Below, in pieces: positions 63,216-64,000 of a DNA stretch of 64,000 bases (within the stretch, counting starts at the first letter, position 1; each line of letters opens with the position of its first letter). A program made the position numbers and the translations under genes. Under the pieces are notes generated by a model. The model saw nothing but the letters and a program-made list of their open reading frames with translations, was not told the DNA's origin and ran no database searches. Source of the DNA: Paenibacillus sp. MSJ-34 (GTDB taxonomy: Bacteria; Bacillota; Bacilli; Paenibacillales; Paenibacillaceae); NCBI RefSeq assembly GCF_018918005.1, contig NZ_JAHLPR010000011.1:1-64000 (forward strand), in the 5' to 3' direction.

Positions 63216-63370
63216 ATAACCTCCCAATGGGTAAAGTAGCAACATTTTCCATATGGTATAGATTCATTATATCGCATAAACCGGGGACAAGGTCAAATAT
63301 CCGGAGGTTGCAGAAAAAGAAAGAGAAAACCGCATCTGCATCGATGCGGCTTCCGCTGCCGGGCGGATAT

Positions 63371-63796
63371 TCAGCCCGATTTTCTTGAGTTGGCAAATAC
63401 GATTTGTTCGCAATACTCGATAATATGGCTGCGCCGTACGATGCCGATAAACCGGTTCATATCGTCGACGACCGGGACGAAATTTTGCACTTTGGCCAGC
63501 TTGATCAAGTCGTCCATATTGGCATCAATGCGCACAGGCTCGTTTCTCATATTTAACGGCACGTCTTGCAGTAAGAACTTGGAGGCATTTTCAAATGTAA
63601 TCTTACCGTTCGAATTTTTCATATGCCACAGAAGATCGCCTTCCGTCACCGTCCCGACGTATTCGCCGGCATCGTTAATGATCGGCACAGCCGTAAACCT
63701 GTGATACTCCATACGTTCCAACGTCTGCCGCAACGTGCTGTCCAACGTTAGACATATGACCTCTTGTTTCGGAAGCAAGAAAAAAGCGATGTTCAT
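63371..63796 (-). CDS. Two-CBS-domain protein
   Basis: A 141-residue protein with two CBS repeats: YHRFTAVPIINDAGEYVGTV with TEGDLLWHMK, and AKVQNFVPVVDDMNRFIGIV with RRSHIIEYC. CBS pairs bind adenyl nucleotides, c-di-AMP among them. GGGAGG lies ahead of the start. It is close to gdpP in gene order, which makes a nucleotide-sensing role plausible, but no ligand can be named. Confidence 0.9.
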   Translation of the reverse strand: MNIAFFLLPKQEVICLTLDSTLRQTLERMEYHRFTAVPIINDAGEYVGTVTEGDLLWHMKNSNGKITFENASKFLLQDVPLNMRNEPVRIDANMDDLIKLAKVQNFVPVVDDMNRFIGIVRRSHIIEYCEQIVFANSRKSG

Positions 63797-63827
63797 CCGT
63801 TCATCCTCCCGCCATGACGCTTTTTCG

Positions 63828-64000
63828 TTACGCTTTCGGAAGCATCAGGTCTTGCGACGATACATTCGGATCCATCCAATTGGCGATCAGCTCCTGAATG
63901 TATTGCACATCGTCTTCATCCGGCATGTAATACCAGACGCCGCGAGTCATTCCGCCTTCCCCGCGAAGCGTGTAGTTATATACGTTGTAACCTGTATGCT
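63828..64000 (-). CDS. Unknown protein, C-terminal fragment (cut by window edge)
   Basis: The last 57 codons of a leftward gene: HTGYNVYNYTLRGEGGMTRG, VWYYMPDEDDVQYIQELIAN and WMDPNVSSQDLMLPKA. The stop lies 31 bases before the CBS gene, so the two are probably co-transcribed. Family not recognised. Confidence 0.6.
   Translation of the reverse strand, partial: HTGYNVYNYTLRGEGGMTRGVWYYMPDEDDVQYIQELIANWMDPNVSSQDLMLPKA

Overview
The window looks like a chromosomal segment of a spore-forming, low-to-mid GC Gram-positive of the Paenibacillaceae, most likely Paenibacillus or a close relative. The evidence is the conserved Bacillales block rlmH, CxxH/CxxC protein, htrA, walJ, yycI, yycH, walK, walR, M23 peptidase, purA, dnaB, rplI, gdpP and yybS (41.2-61.1 kb). 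Strong AGGAGG-type ribosome sites, a leucine T-box, an exosporium-like protein and non-coding spacers of a kind I associate with Paenibacillus agree with this. I see no rRNA, tRNA or CRISPR array.

1-40 kb is accessory and mosaic: small regulator/effector pairs separated by relics of mobile DNA. In order: an IS91-like transposase start at the left edge; SRPBCC and NHL-repeat proteins; a TetR-controlled SnoaL plus ABC-2 permease operon with a 33-bp palindromic operator; leuA behind a T-box; a VOC/WYL pair; an arsenic cluster (truncated arsC, acr3, arsR, a cysteine-rich MarR, arsM); a YobV/YobU-like regulator pair, repeated at 37 kb; a frameshifted racemase and an IS110 relic; an Rrf2/azoreductase pair; a serine hydrolase, membrane protein and GntR operon with a perfect 14-bp-arm operator; and a five-gene cluster (25.5-29.0 kb) of mobile-element character, ending at an IS4-type insertion sequence. 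Then come HxlR/MFS, LemA/DUF3137, DinB with two WYL regulators, MazEF and a GNAT protein.

41-64 kb is a core cell-wall, signalling and replication region read almost entirely leftward. WalRK with YycH, YycI, WalJ and HtrA forms the essential cell-wall control operon. An M23 peptidase with LysM sits upstream as a likely client. purA, dnaB, rplI, gdpP, yybS and a MazG-like gene follow, then a membrane-anchored amidohydrolase that lacks the usual HxH metal motif, a CBS-domain protein, and a gene cut by the right edge.

The items most worth a second look are the MarR/arsM unit with matched operators over both promoters, the 25.5-29.0 kb cluster with shared promoter motifs, the duplicated YobV/YobU modules with a shared operator, the MerR-methyltransferase fusion and the HxH-less amidohydrolase.
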